A stretch of 64,000 nt of DNA. Source: Manis javanica. Taxonomy: Eukaryota; Chordata; Mammalia; Pholidota; Manidae. Each line of letters opens with the position of its first letter. Positions within the stretch are counted from its first letter, which is position 1. A model generated the notes under the pieces. That model was not told the DNA's origin and did not search any database. It saw only the letters and a program-made list of their open reading frames with translations. Below, in pieces: positions 22,560 to 34,896 of the stretch. The DNA lies in NCBI RefSeq assembly GCF_040802235.1, contig NC_133170.1, positions 9,687,001 through 9,751,000 of the forward strand, in the 5' to 3' direction. The translations under genes were made by a program, and so were the position numbers.

Positions 22560-25240
22560 CAATCTGAACCATGTGCAGCATGTCCAATGGAGCAAAGCAG
22601 CTTCCATCCTAAGTCAAGTTAAATGTTTCAACCAGTACAAGATGTTGAATCTGTTCTCTTGTGGATGGAATGCTCTGCTCACCCAAGTACTCATGGCAGG
22701 ACTCCAGCCACATGGAGGAGAGCAAAGATCATCACCACACTAACCACCAGGAACAGAAGTCCAAACATCTGCCCCCTGCATCTTGATGTTCAAGTCACCA
22801 AGGAAAACACAACATAATCAAGCACTGCACAAAGCAGAACTTCCCTCACATACAGAGGATACTGAGTAAGATTAGCTTAAGTAACATAAAATAAAATAAA
22901 AAATGAATTCATCTGGAAATTAATATAATTTCTGGTTCTCTAGGTAAAATGATCAAAGGATTTGTCTCCTAAGATTTGAGAGGTTTAAGATCAGGGTACT
23001 TGAACAATACAGCAAGCAAAAGAGCCATTAAGGGACTCAATGTCCCATCCAAGATAAAACACAAAAGAATAACTATCCCAAATCTACCCAATATGGGATG
23101 CATTAGCATCTAACAATGCCCTGTCCCTCCTCTAAACTTCCAGTGATAATTATCTAAAATTACAGATGGACAATAATGTATCTTTCTTATTTATATGAGT
23201 CACTATACCATCCACTAATCCCACTACATAGAATCCCAGATTGTTCAGAGTAAAATTTTGAAGTTATTTGTAAAGCAAAAAAAAAAAAAAAAGGCAGGTG
23301 GGTTGTTGGGGGAGGAGAAGGGGATAAACTGACTTGTAAGTAAAAATAAAACCAGAAAATATATTTGTCTTAGAGTAAAAATAATTGGTTGTAATGATGG
23401 TGAAGAGAAATAACAAAAATAATTGGAAGTCTAAGAAAATTATAAGACTTGAGAGAAATAAAGTTTATCTTGGTTTCACAGAGCAACTCAAGTACTAGAA
23501 ATCTCTAACAATCCTAGGTCCTAACCTATGAATGATATTATTGGAACCACCGTCAGAAGAATACTTTTTAATGCTCTATAACACAACATCTACAAATCTG
23601 ATAGGATCTGTTTCCAAATAAAATGCACTAAGTCATTTACATATCATTAGATTATAGGTGATCTAGATATGAAGATACCTATACTGTGTATAATCTAGTA
23701 AATTGGGGGAGGGGGGTAGAAAAAGCAATGCTCCCAGAATCCTCTGGGCAAAAGAATCCAGACACATAGATTAATTGGAATAGAGTCCTGAATCTAGATG
23801 GAGTCTTCTTAAAATCTTTGTTTTTGAATTATGAAAAGGTTATGATGTATTCTAGGGATATTAACTCAACAACATGGCACCAAAGACCCACCATCTATTA
23901 AATCCTAAGCCTTAATTCCATAGCTAAGGTTCAGTGTCAGAGAAATCACAGCCTTGCCTAAGTAAGTCAAAGCATCTTCAGAGCTTGTACTAGGTCTTGA
24001 TACCTAATGTTACCATATGTAGCAAATCCCTATTGCTAAAGCAAACAACCAAAATACTCTATAGTTGAATAATTATGAAATATTGTTACTTTCTTCTTTT
24101 CATATTACCATGCTCTGGTTTAGCACTGTTATTTCAACAACCATACCTAATAAACGAAAATATTATGACTGTGTTCCATAAATCAAGAAGTGTCTAAGCC
24201 TAAAACCAAATATGTGAATTCTCTAGAGGGTTTTATATTAATCACAAAAAGTGACAATCACAGGCTTGATATACAATAAGTGCTTCAGTCACTCAGATAA
24301 AACTCAACTTCTTACTAGAAGCCAAATTGGTCAAACAACTTAATAGTTGGATCATTTTTGGAATAATTCCCTTATTTGAAACACTTCCTCAAACGTCCCT
24401 TAAAAAAATATAAATACATTAACTACTTGATGGCTTGATGGTACTTAAAATAATAGAGGTAGATACACAGTAAAAACGATATACTATATTATATTATAGA
24501 TACTATGGAACTAAGTTAAAGTACACGATAAACAGATTACTTTGACTAAAGGTCCTTATGCAAGGGCCTCATATAAGACAATAAAATCATAACAAATCCA
24601 GAGAAGTTCAAAGATTTCATCACAGACACACAAAAAATTCTGGCAAATTCTGAAACATGGGATGATCAAGTTGCAAAATCCATGAGAAGAGCTGCCACAA
24701 TTAGAATGGCTCCTGATAGCAGCAGGTAAAACCTCAAATGTACACCAGAAACTCCATAAAACATCTCATTCCAGAAGGAGAAATACTGGTCACAGTATCA
24801 AACATTGATGGGAATGTTTATTGGATGGCAGAGGAGGTGGTCCAGTTCATTCTTTCTTTGTAAATAAATGAATCTGGAACAATTATAAAGGCAAAGTAAG
24901 GACTAAAATCGTTCTTGAAGGATTTTTTTGAACATCTCTCTATGGGTTTTATAGGGTTGCCTCTCTCTGTGGTTTAGGTATATGTACCATTCCTAAATAT
25001 ACTAGTAATATACTAGTTGATGGGTTGAAAAGTCCCCTGTTGAAAAGCTGTTAACACTCACAATGGTTAATATATATACTCTAATAGTTTGTGTTTCCTA
25101 CATGGACATTCTAACTTGCCAACCAAGTAATATGGCAACATATCTAACTGGAACAGTTACATATAAATTTAAATTCTAAAACATTAGGCCTCTTTCTTAG
25201 GAATCTTCCTGTCTTCACCATTCCCAGTCTTCAGCAAATC
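22560..25240. other. Unassigned intronic stretch
   Basis: Moderately complex sequence (for example around 22620-22800 and 24640-24840) with no recognised protein and no repeat family that I could identify. A-run at about 23278-23292. Confidence 0.3.
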
Positions 25241-28187
25241 CCAAACAGGATAAATATAAGAAGGTCCAAGCTCATACACATTGTGATCAAATTTTTGAAA
25301 ATTAAAGACAAAGAAAAAATCTTGAAAGCAGAGAGAAAAATTACACATTTCTTACAGAGAATCAACAATTTGAAGGATTGCAGATGTTGCACCAGAAATT
25401 ATGAAGGCCAACAGAAAGTGGAATATTTAAAATACAAAAAGCAAAAAAGAATTCACTTCTGATATATCCTAAAGAAAATTCTTCAGAGGAGCAAAATGAT
25501 ATCAAAATGAAGCATGGAGTATAAGGAATAAAGGAAGAGTAAACAAAATCATAAATATCCAACAAACACAGTACAGTACTCTCTTTTGATGCTTTAAAAT
25601 GTCTGACGTTTGGAAACCAGAACTATAGTTTTATATGATGTAATTTTCAATTTACATAAAGTATAACTATAACATAAAGGTAGGAGAGTAAATGGACCTA
25701 TGTAGTGAAGAGGTTTCAACATTTCACTTGAAATTATGTAAATTTTAAGTAGACTATTAAAAAGTTACACTCAGTAATTCCTAGAGTAACCTGTAAAAAA
25801 ACTATATGGAGCTAATAGTCAAAACTGCAATATGTGAACTAAAAGGAATTTAAAAGTGTTCAGTAACCCAAAAGAAGGTGAAAGGGGAAATGAACAAACT
25901 GAAGGAACAAACAGAAAACAACGATAAGATGGTGGACCTAAATCCAAACATATTGATAATTACACTAACTGTAAAGGTCCTAAAAACACTAATTAAAATA
26001 TAGATTAGAATGAATTAAGAAATGGGACTCAACTGTATGCTTTCTATATGAAATGCACTTCAAGTATGATATAAGAAGTTTAAAAGTAAAAGGATAAAAA
26101 AAGGTACACTATATGAACACTAATCAAAAGAAAGCCAGAGTGCTAATTAATAAGCACATGAAAAGATACTCAACATGATCAGCTATCAGGAAATACAGAT
26201 CAAGACCACAATGAGTTACTTCAAACCTACTATGAATTTAATAAGAGATAACAAGATAGTTCAAAAACATTTGGAAATTTAACAATATACTTCTTAATCT
26301 ACAAATCAAAAAAGGAGGGTTTTTTTGGTAAAATTGAGACTATTTTGATCTAAATAAACATGAAAATACAAGACATCAAAATTTTGGTATGCAGATAAAG
26401 CAGTCCTTTGAAGGAAGTTTATAGCATTAAATTATTTCATTAGAAAGATCTCAAATCAATTATTTAAGCCAACCTTACGAAACCAAGAAAAGAGAAGCAA
26501 AAATAAGCCCAAGGTAAATAGAAGGAAATAATAAAAGAACAGAAATTGATAAAACTGAAAACAGAGAAAAACTAATTAAACCAAAAGCTAGTTCTTTGAA
26601 ATAGCAAAATTTATCAAGAAAAAGAGAGATAGAAGGTATAAATAACTATTGTAGGGAATAAAACAAGGTGTATCACTGCAGACTCCTAATTCATTAAAAG
26701 GGTAAATAAATATAATAAAAAATTCCACACATATGAATTGGGTAATTTAGATGAAATCAAATTAATTCCTTAAAAAACATAAACTACATGAAGTCAGAGG
26801 AAACAGATACCTATTAATAGTCCTATAAATATTAGGTACAGTTATTATAGTTATAACTACTAAAGTCCTATAACTATGCTGTAAGAGTCCTATAACTCTT
26901 AAAGAAATTGGATTTGTAGTTAAAAATCTTCTGCAAAAATCTTGACTTGGAAGATTTCAGTGGAAAAGTCTACCAAACATACAAAGAAGAAATAATACTA
27001 ATCTTACACATCCTCTTTGAGAAAACAGAAGAAAAATACTTCCAAACTCATAAAATGATGCCAGCATTACTGATACCAAAACCAGATACACACACTCCAA
27101 ATAAATAAATAAATAAAATAGAAAAACCACAGATCACTATCCACCAAGAACACAAATGCAAAAATGCAAGCCACTCAAATTTAGCAATACATAAAAATAA
27201 TAACATACCATGCTGAGTAAGGTTTTAGCCAGAATTCAAGGATGTTTCAATACTCAAAAGATAAATCAGTGTGAACCACCATTAAAAAAACAAAAACCCA
27301 AACGATCATGCCAATTGGTGCATTTGAAAAAACAAAACATTCTTTCATAATAAAAATTCTCTGCAAGTTAGAAATAGTAGGTAATGTTCTCAATTTGAGA
27401 AAGATAATTTCCAAAAAAGCTACAGGAAACACTGTATTTATTGGTGAACAACTGAAGGCTTTCCTTCCAAAATCAGGAAGATAAGGATATCCCCAATCTC
27501 CACTCCTATTCAATACCACACTGGTGTAGTAAGACAAGAAAAAGAAATAAAAGGCATATAGATTGGGAAAGAAGGAATAAAACTGCCTTTATTTGCAGCC
27601 AACATGTTGTCTATGTAAAAAATTCCAAAGAATCCAAAAAAGAACTCCTATAACTAATATGTGACTTTGGCAATATCACAGATACAAAATCAACACAAAA
27701 AAGCCAATAGTTTTTCTATAAATTAGCAATGAAGTAGAAACCAAAATTAAATAAACTACATTTACAATAGTTAAAAAAGTGAAATTTGGGGGCATAAATC
27801 TGACAAAACACATGCAGGACATATATACTGGCAACTACAAAATGTTAATCAAAGAAACCAAAGAGGGCCTAAATAAGTGGAGAGATGTGCTGTGTTCATA
27901 GATCAGAAGATTCAACATAGTAGAGAATGTTAGTTTTCCACAAATGACCTACAGGGTTAAGGCAATTTCCAATCAAAATAACAACAGGAGTTTTTGTAGA
28001 AATTGAGCAACTAATTCTAAAATTTCTATGGAAATGCAAAGAAACTAAAATAGCCAAAAGAATTTTTAAAACAAAGTTGGAGAAAGCATACTACCAATTT
28101 TAAGACTTACTATAAAGCTACAGCAAGCAAGATAGTGTGGTACTGGCAGAGTCAGACATAAGAGTTCAGAAACAAGCCCACAGAAAT

Positions 28188-28203
28188 ATGGCCAATTGAT
28201 TTT
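28188..28203. repeat. Target-site duplication, left copy
   Basis: ATGGCCAATTGATTTT, 16 bases, repeated exactly at 28996-29011. It flanks the inserted L1. Confidence 0.9.
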
Positions 28204-28995
28204 GTTGTTGTTGTTTTGTTTTGTTTTTATTAAGGTATCATTAATATACACTCTTATGAAGGTTTCACAAGAAAAACAATATGGTTATTACATTCACCCT
28301 TATTATCGAGTTCCCCCCCCTACCCCATTGCAGTCACTGTCCATCAGTGTAGTAAGATGCCACAGAGTCCCTATTTGTCTTCTCTGAGCTACAGTCTTCC
28401 CCATGACCACACACACCATGTACACCAATCGTGATACCCCACAATCCCCTTCTCCCTCCTTTCCCACCCACCCTCCCCCACCCTCCCCGTTGGTAACCAC
28501 TAATCCCTTCTTGGAGTGTGAGTCTGCTGCTATTTTGTTCCTTCAGTTTGGCTTCACTGTTATGCTCCACAAATGAGGGAAATCATTTGGTATTTCTCTT
28601 TCTCTGCCTGACTTTATTTCACTGAGCATAATACCCTCTAGCTCCATCCATGTTGTTGCAAATGGTAGGATTTGTTTCTTTCTTATGGCTGAATAGTATT
28701 CCATTGTGTATACAATACCACATCTTCTTTATCCATTCATCTACTGATGGACACTTAGGTTGCTTCCATAGCTTGGCTACTGTAAATAGTGCTGTGATAA
28801 ACATAGGGGTGCATATGTGTTTTTGAATCTGAGAAGCTGTTTTCTTTGGGTAAATTCCTAGAAGTGGAATTCCCAGGTCAAATGGTATTTCTATTTTTAG
28901 TTTTTTGAGGAACCTTCATATTGCTTTCCACGATGGTTAAACTAGTTTACATTCCCACCAGCAGTGCAGAAGGGTTCCCCTTTCTCTGCATCCTC
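28204..28995 (-). mobile_element. Young 5'-truncated L1 inserted in the old L1
   Basis: On the minus strand it runs from the ORF2 C-terminal coding end into a 3'UTR and an A-rich tail made of A4C and AAC units. Coding remnants read CPSVDEWIKKMW and ICNNMDGARGYYA. The perfect 16-bp duplications on both sides and an endonuclease-like TTTT/AA context mark target-primed retrotransposition. Length is 792 bp. Confidence 0.9.
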
Positions 28996-29011
28996 ATGGC
29001 CAATTGATTTT
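28996..29011. repeat. Target-site duplication, right copy
   Basis: Exact copy of 28188-28203. After it the host L1 resumes in the same ORF2 context. Confidence 0.9.
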
Positions 29012-30289
29012 TGAAAAAGATACACAGGAAAGTCAAAGGAGAAAGAACAGTCTTTTTAACAAATGGTACTGGAGCACTGGATATCTTGCTGCTAAAAAAT
29101 TAACCCTGATGTAATTCTACACTTTACACAGAAATTAACTCAAAATGGACCATAGATCTAAATGTGAAATGAAAAGCAGAGAAAAATCTTTGTGAACAGG
29201 GTTAGGTAAGATACAAAAAGCTTGATTAATAAAAGAAAAATTTAGTAAGCTGAACATAAAAATTAGAAACTTTTGCTCTGGGAAAGACTAAGTCTGAAAA
29301 AAGAGAAACTACAGATAGGGAGATGATATTTGCAAATCATGTATGTGACAAAGGACTTATAGCTACAACACATTTTAAAAAAATCTCTCAAAACCCACAG
29401 TAAGAAAATAATCCAACTTTAAAAATAGTAAAAGATTTTAACACTTAACCAAAAAGACATACGGATGGAAAATAAGCACATGAAAATATTTTCAACACAT
29501 CATTATCTATTAAAGAAATACAATTAAAAACCATGATGAGATTCACTACACCCCTATTAAAATGGACAAAATAAAAGTACTGCCGTATCTGCTGGCAAGG
29601 AACTCTCAGACAATGCTGGCGAAAATGCAAAATAATACGGCTGTCTTGGAATATGGTTTGACATTTCCTTACAAAGTTAAACATACAGCTACCATATGAC
29701 CCAGCAATACCACTTTTGGGTATTTACTGTAGAGAATTGAGTGGATAAACAAGAGTGGTACATATAGTCCACACAACGGAATATTACTCAGTAATAATGT
29801 GGAATGAAATACTGGTACAGTCACCACGCAGAAGAATCTCAAAGGCATTATGCTAAGCGAAAGAAGATAGTCTCAAAAGATTACATACTGTTTCCACTTA
29901 CCTGGCACTAAAGGACAAAACTGTTGTGATGGGTAAGAGATCAGCAGTTGTCAGGAATTAGAGATGGGGAGAGCGTGTGGGACAAGAAGTATTTTGGGAT
30001 GATGGATAGTTCTGCATTCTACTTCTGGTGGTGGTGGTTATAATGACCCTGTGTACACATGTGAAAAATGAATAGAACTATACTTCAAAAAAGGGCAATT
30101 TTATAATACATTAATTTTAAAGCTCAAAAAAAATCACTCCCTGTCCCTCAGGTCTTGCCCTTGTCTTTAATTCATCTGCTGTTTACTTGCATGGATGGTC
30201 TAAGGATGGTATCTACTTACATTTTCTCTTTCTTATGGGGACAGCTACTTGCCTCAGTTCCATTTATTGGATAATACATTCTTCCCCCA

Positions 30290-30480
30290 CTGAATTACTT
30301 TTACTGGAATATATTTGACATATAACATTATATAAGTTTAAGGTATACAATGTGTTGATTTGACACATTATATATTGTAATATGATTGCCTCTGTAGCAA
30401 TAGTTAGCATCTCTACCAGTCCCATGACTATCATTTCTTCCTTGTGGCTGGAACACCCCCAATGAATATTAATGCCCCAC
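30290..30480 (-). mobile_element. L1 3'UTR fragment
   Basis: Antisense L1 tail wording: GGAATATATTTGACATATAA, GTTTAAGGTATACAATGTGT and ATGATTGCCTCTGTAGCAAT. Confidence 0.6.
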
Positions 30481-32999
30481 TGTGTTTTTTCAGTAAATGT
30501 ATGGGTATATTTCTGAGCTCTCTGTCTATGGGCCTATTTATCTATCTGTCTCTACATCAATACCACTCTGCCTCAACTTTTATTGGTGTAAAATAAACTC
30601 TTACTGTCTGATGTGGCAAATCACCTTTTTTTCCTTGAACACTGCTTTACCTACTCTTAGCCTCCTCTCCAGCCTAATCCAATCCAATTGGACCTCCAGA
30701 GTAAAATCAAATTGCTAGCTGGGTAATAGCCTGAGAATACTACCTTACACTCTCTTTTGGCCAACAGGACGTATGTTATTCCCATTTTATCAATGAGGAA
30801 ACAGACTCAGGGACTCCAAACGCAAGGAGCTGAATGGCAGTACCCTGCAGCAAGGAAGGAGTCAAGCTCATATCACAAATAAAAATTCTGATCCCCAGTC
30901 TAGTGCTCTACTCAGGAACCAAGGTGGGTCAACAAGGCCCTGTTGGCCTTTACTTATATATAAACCATCTCTGGGGTTCCCTGGGTGGAAAAATAAAGCA
31001 AATTCCCTGACCCTACTATAAAAATTGCATTTCAAGTCAGCAATAGAAAATAAATGAGAGTGTAAATGAACATTAAATGAAGAGCAAAATTTCAAGTATT
31101 TTTCCTTATAATTAGTAAAAACCCAGCATCCATCTTAATTAGGCATAACAATTCATTGTAAGACCAATGAATGTTTACTGATAGGCTTTTTAAAATTACA
31201 ATTAATATCCACTTTAAAAAACATTCTCTAGATTGCACAATGAAATTGTACTATCAAAATGAACTATATTTAAAATTTGTTTTGTAACTATAAATATATA
31301 CCTATTCAGAGAAAGGAACTATAAACATCAGGTAATTCAAAGCATAATTTTATTATTACTTCAGAAAGTGACAGTTTCTAAGAAACTGCACATTCATTTC
31401 CTATATGCAAAACCACAGAAAAGTGTAAAATATTTTATAACATGCATTTCTTTACCACCTGCTTTGAAAATCCTTGTGCTCTTCTTCCTCTTTTTGGCTG
31501 CTAAGTAGAATGGGAGGAAGACAGTTTTCCAAGCTTTCTAACAAGTTTAAAATTTTTAAAAATAGTCTCCCGTTACAAAAGGCATATTCGCAGTTTCTCT
31601 GCCTATTTTGACAGTGCTTGTCTTCACACGTCACTGGGTACTTACATTATTTTCTATAGGAAGGCCCAAATTACGGGTGAAATTTTTCTAAAGCAGGTTT
31701 TCTTTTCTCCCCCACTGCATCAGGCACATTCTTGCCCACTTTGCAACCCAGACATTTGCAGTCAGACTCCTGGCAGAGGGCTCAGAACATTCCGATGGTG
31801 AGAAAGGAAACCACCACCCACCCAAGGCAGCAACTGCCAGCTGTTTTAGTTTTAGATTTTGGTTAAGAAAAATTTACAGAAATGCAAGTCACTCTTCTTT
31901 CTCTTTCATCTATAAGTCCACTATCTTACAGCTGAACCTACATGAAAATATTGTGACTACTGATATATCATAAATCTGTCTTTAAATGTCAATAATCTAC
32001 TTTATTTAAAAAAAATTTTATTCAGGTGTTCACAGTTCAGGATTGTTCAGGCAGGTTAACATTAATTAGTAAATAATATTAACATACATATGGAAACAGA
32101 AAAATAAAAAGGCAGATGTCTTTCTTAAAAATTTATAAAGAGATCAATAAAGAATGCATATAAATTACACATAAAATAACCACCTTATACAGATATATCA
32201 CAAATTTGAAAGCACAGAAAATTTTCAGTGTTCTTTAAAATGATGGCACAAATACACCTGGAGCTTTATGAAGCAGCTTTACTAAGAATTTTTAAAGTTG
32301 GAAGGAACAGAATTGGAAAGTAGCAATCACAAGAATTTTTTTCTTTTAGTTATTATCTTAGAATTGTGGCTAAATATAAGTTACATATACATATATGTTC
32401 AAACAGGTATGACAATTCAAGAAGGAACTAACCTAATCTAAACGTTATTTCTAATTTACAGGCCAAGGAGTCACTGAAGAACTGCATGGATATGCATACA
32501 CCAACTATGGTCTGTAGTCTGAAATATTTCTTTCACACATATATCCCACTATATTTTCCAAATACAGACAGATACTAGTATAATAAAAGATAAGGTCATT
32601 TAAAAGCATAGCTTTTTGCCATTATGCATAACTCAATCAACAAATACTAAAATTACAATTACTTCTGTGTTAGGGATACAGGGGCTCCTCATATTCAAAT
32701 CAGGTCAGGGTCTTTTAGATGACATACAGGTTCTTTTCGGTTTTGAAATTCCATGATTTTATGGGCACTAAGGACTCCTGTAGTGAATCTTCAGAACTAT
32801 TATATTATAAATGTGTATAGATGGGTATAAAAAAAATGCCTGTCATATGCCAAGCACTGGACTAGCTTTTGTTATAAGAATAAGATACGATGCCAGACTT
32901 AAGCTCAAACTGGCACAAGACAGATATATGAACAAATAATACAATCTAATAAATACTGCAGAAGGAATGTCTCAAGTGCTTTGGGAACACGGTGGGGGT

Positions 33000-33560
33000 A
33001 TTAGTGTCACCCTGGGGAGTCCGATAAGACAGTGATCTATGAATTGGGTCTTGACGGGTGGGGGTAAAAAAAGAAGAGTAAGCATTCTAGACAGATGGTA
33101 CAACATATACAAAGGCACAGAGGTGACAAAGTACGTGACTTGCTTGGGAAACGGCCAGTAGTCCGGTATGGTTGGATATTAAGGAATTTGAAGGAGAAGC
33201 AAGAAGACACCTGAAAGTGGTATGGGACCGATAGTAAAAGGTCCTGAAGAATATGCTTAATAATTAGGAGTTAAATTCTGTCACCAATATGGTTATTGAA
33301 AAAGTTGAAGGAAAGGAGTGATATAAACAGATGTGCATTTCAAAATAACTCTAAGGATGAGGGTGGGTGCACCTAGTTAGGGGCGGGGGGCAACTGCGGT
33401 ATTCTGGTGAAAGAAGAAATAGGGCAGGGCGAGTAGAAATGCAGAATCAAGGACGAAGGTGTCTACTCTGGATAGCAGGATGGATGGATCCCAGCACCAT
33501 TGTCAGGGATGCGATACAGAAGACAGACAGGAAGAAAACTAGGAAAAGGGCAGTATTCCT
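33000..33560 (-). mobile_element. L2-like LINE relic
   Basis: Antisense L2-like text such as GGAAAGGAGTGATATAAACA followed by ATGTGCATTTCAAAATAACT. Degraded, so the family call is tentative. Confidence 0.4.
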
Positions 33561-33941
33561 TTACGGGCATTCTCAAAGAAAGAAGAAATGGTTATCCACG
33601 TCATATGCTGCAAAGAGGCAAGCTGAAAACCCGACAAAGGTCCCTCCTACCTCCCCTCACTGGTGAGGTTCCTGATGGGTTAGGCAGGTAGCAGGCACAC
33701 AGAAGGTGTGTCTACACCGTTAAGGACAAGGTTTTTCGTTAAAATTCCCGCACCTCGGCCCCGGAAAGGAAGCTCAGCGATGAGGCGGGGAAAGGAAGTG
33801 CCCTCCCAGGAGCGGGTAACCGGCGGAGGGAAACGGCGAGGGCCTGGCGGCTAGCAGACCATGGGGTGCAAAGGAGCAGGGCGGCCCAGGGCCAGGCAGC
33901 TTCCCTACACCCGCTCTTGTCCCTGGATTTACGCCACTTAC

Positions 33942-34250
33942 TCTGGTCTCAATCCTCGCAGCCGACGGCTGTGGCGACTAGGACTCAAAGTCTCTGCCAA
34001 TGGGGGACCTATGCACCCAAGAGAAAAGACTCCTCTCGCCTGTTCAGCTTCTTCAGCGAGCAGACGCAGAAGCCGGCAGAGATAGTCAGCGGAGTGACAG
34101 CTGCTGGTCAACGGGGATCAGCCCCGTCGCTCGCCCGGGGTAACCTGCCCGGACAGCCTCCTGCCAACCCTCCCAGAGAGCTCTACCCTCGCGAGACTTG
34201 CTTCCTCGCGTTTACCGAGGAGGCAGAGCCGAAAGGTTTATTTGCCGCTT
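33942..34250 (-). other. FGFR1OP2: Probable FGFR1OP2 non-coding exon 1
   Basis: On the minus strand the sequence CCAGA|GTAAGT at 33942/33941 is a near-ideal donor inside the CpG island, leading into the intron that ends before the ATG exon. The upstream (5') limit of the exon cannot be read from sequence; the stated end is a guess. Confidence 0.5.
34187..34196. promoter_or_regulatory. TCTCGCGAGA-type element 1
   Basis: CCTCGCGAGA, nine of ten bases of the palindromic TCTCGCGAGA motif typical of CpG-island, often bidirectional, promoters. Confidence 0.6.
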
Positions 34251-34342
34251 GTTGCTGACATGCGCGGATCGGTGGGGGCGTGTCTCTTCTAGATCCCTCC
34301 CCGTTAATCTACTCCCTGGCTTTTGCTTGGCTTCTCACGGAG

Positions 34343-34352
34343 TCTCGCGAGT
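34343..34352. promoter_or_regulatory. TCTCGCGAGA-type element 2
   Basis: TCTCGCGAGT, nine of ten bases of the motif, about 156 bp from element 1. Confidence 0.6.
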
Positions 34353-34652
34353 TTTGCCAGGGAACACCGGCCTGGGGGAAGAGACCGAGAAAGGGAGACA
34401 GGGTGGGAGGGCCTTACGCTTGAGGGACCGTGGCCACTTTAACTGGTCTTCTTGGTACTTCGCTGTTGGGGACGCTGTCGGGTCGTCTGGGTCAATCTTC
34501 CCAATGGGTAATTGGAAGAATTAGCTGGTAGAAAATCTTGATGGTTGGAGGCATTTTTTTCCCCTTGGCTCCGCCCTCTTCCTGTACAGCGACCAGGGCG
34601 TCTGGCCCACCGAGGGGGAAGGGCAGCTTGGCGGGGCTGTCGAAGAGTGCTT

Positions 34653-34664
34653 TGCGCACGCGCG
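34653..34664. promoter_or_regulatory. NRF-1 binding site
   Basis: TGCGCACGCGCG fits the consensus YGCGCAYGCGCR at every position. Confidence 0.7.
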
Positions 34665-34686
34665 AGTCCGAATGTGTGAGTGTGAG

Positions 34687-34711
34687 TGTGTACGCGCACA
34701 CGCGCGCGCGC
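34687..34711. repeat. Alternating purine-pyrimidine tract
   Basis: 25 bases of strict pyrimidine-purine alternation, from TGTGTACGCG into a CA/CG run. It is a potential Z-DNA segment within the promoter. Confidence 0.7.
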
Positions 34712-34719
34712 CTACCTTT

Positions 34720-34896
34720 AGGAAGCCTGGGAAGGACCGGTGTGCTAGGAGATGAGCGGGGAAAGCTTAGTCCACTGTGTCGGGTACCCGACACTCCTGA
34801 CTGTGCGCTGACCCGCCCCACCCAGCCAGCAGCCTTTTCCAGAGAGGCTGTGGTCCATAGCCTCTGTTCGTTTTCACTGCAGGACCAGGCACGAAA
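34720..34896 (+). other. INTS13: Probable INTS13 non-coding exon 1
   Basis: GAAA|GTAAGC at 34896/34897 is the best plus-strand donor at the island edge. The next acceptor on this strand is that of the ATG exon at 35853. The transcription start is not determinable from sequence; the stated start is a guess. Confidence 0.4.

Larger units (their letters stand above)
25250..30130 (+). mobile_element. Old, rearranged L1 LINE (sense), split by a younger L1
   Basis: L1 wording runs in order on the plus strand: an early region near 25290-25560, the pre-RT segment (GCAGTCCTTTGAAGGAAGTT at about 26400), the RT start (CTTCCAAACTCATAAAATG and TGATACCAAAACCAGATACA near 27040-27090), the ORF2 C-terminal region (CATATGACCCAGCAATACC near 29690) and a 3'UTR near 29880-30120. 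Many stops and indels make it dead. A separate L1 sits inside it at 28204-28995. Confidence 0.75.
21120..33941 (-). other. FGFR1OP2: FGFR1OP2 intron 1
   Basis: About 12.8 kb from the CpG-island donor (GTAAGT at 33936-33941) to the acceptor ATTACAG. It is dominated by an old L1 (25250-30130). The stretch 22560-25240 and most of 30490-33000 hold no element I could name. Confidence 0.65.
33750..34830. promoter_or_regulatory. CpG island and bidirectional FGFR1OP2/INTS13 promoter
   Basis: This is the only long GC- and CpG-rich stretch in the window. It lies between the probable first-exon donors of FGFR1OP2 (33941, minus) and INTS13 (34896, plus). Elements seen are a perfect NRF-1 site (34653-34664), two TCTCGCGAGA-type motifs (34187-34196 and 34343-34352), facing CCAAT/ATTGG boxes (34500-34515) and ETS-like GGAAG cores (33765-33800). 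No TATA box is evident. In human the two genes also start head-to-head. Open frames here are by-products of GC richness. Confidence 0.85.

Noticed and set aside
28303-28570. Gly-rich minus-strand open frames
   Set aside because: They fall in the L1 3'UTR, whose G-rich sense strand produces Gly-rich frames.
33866-34258. 130-residue open frame in the CpG island (+), with an overlapping one at 33861-34085
   Set aside because: High GC lowers stop frequency. The region is the shared promoter and first exons, and the predicted peptide resembles no protein family I know.
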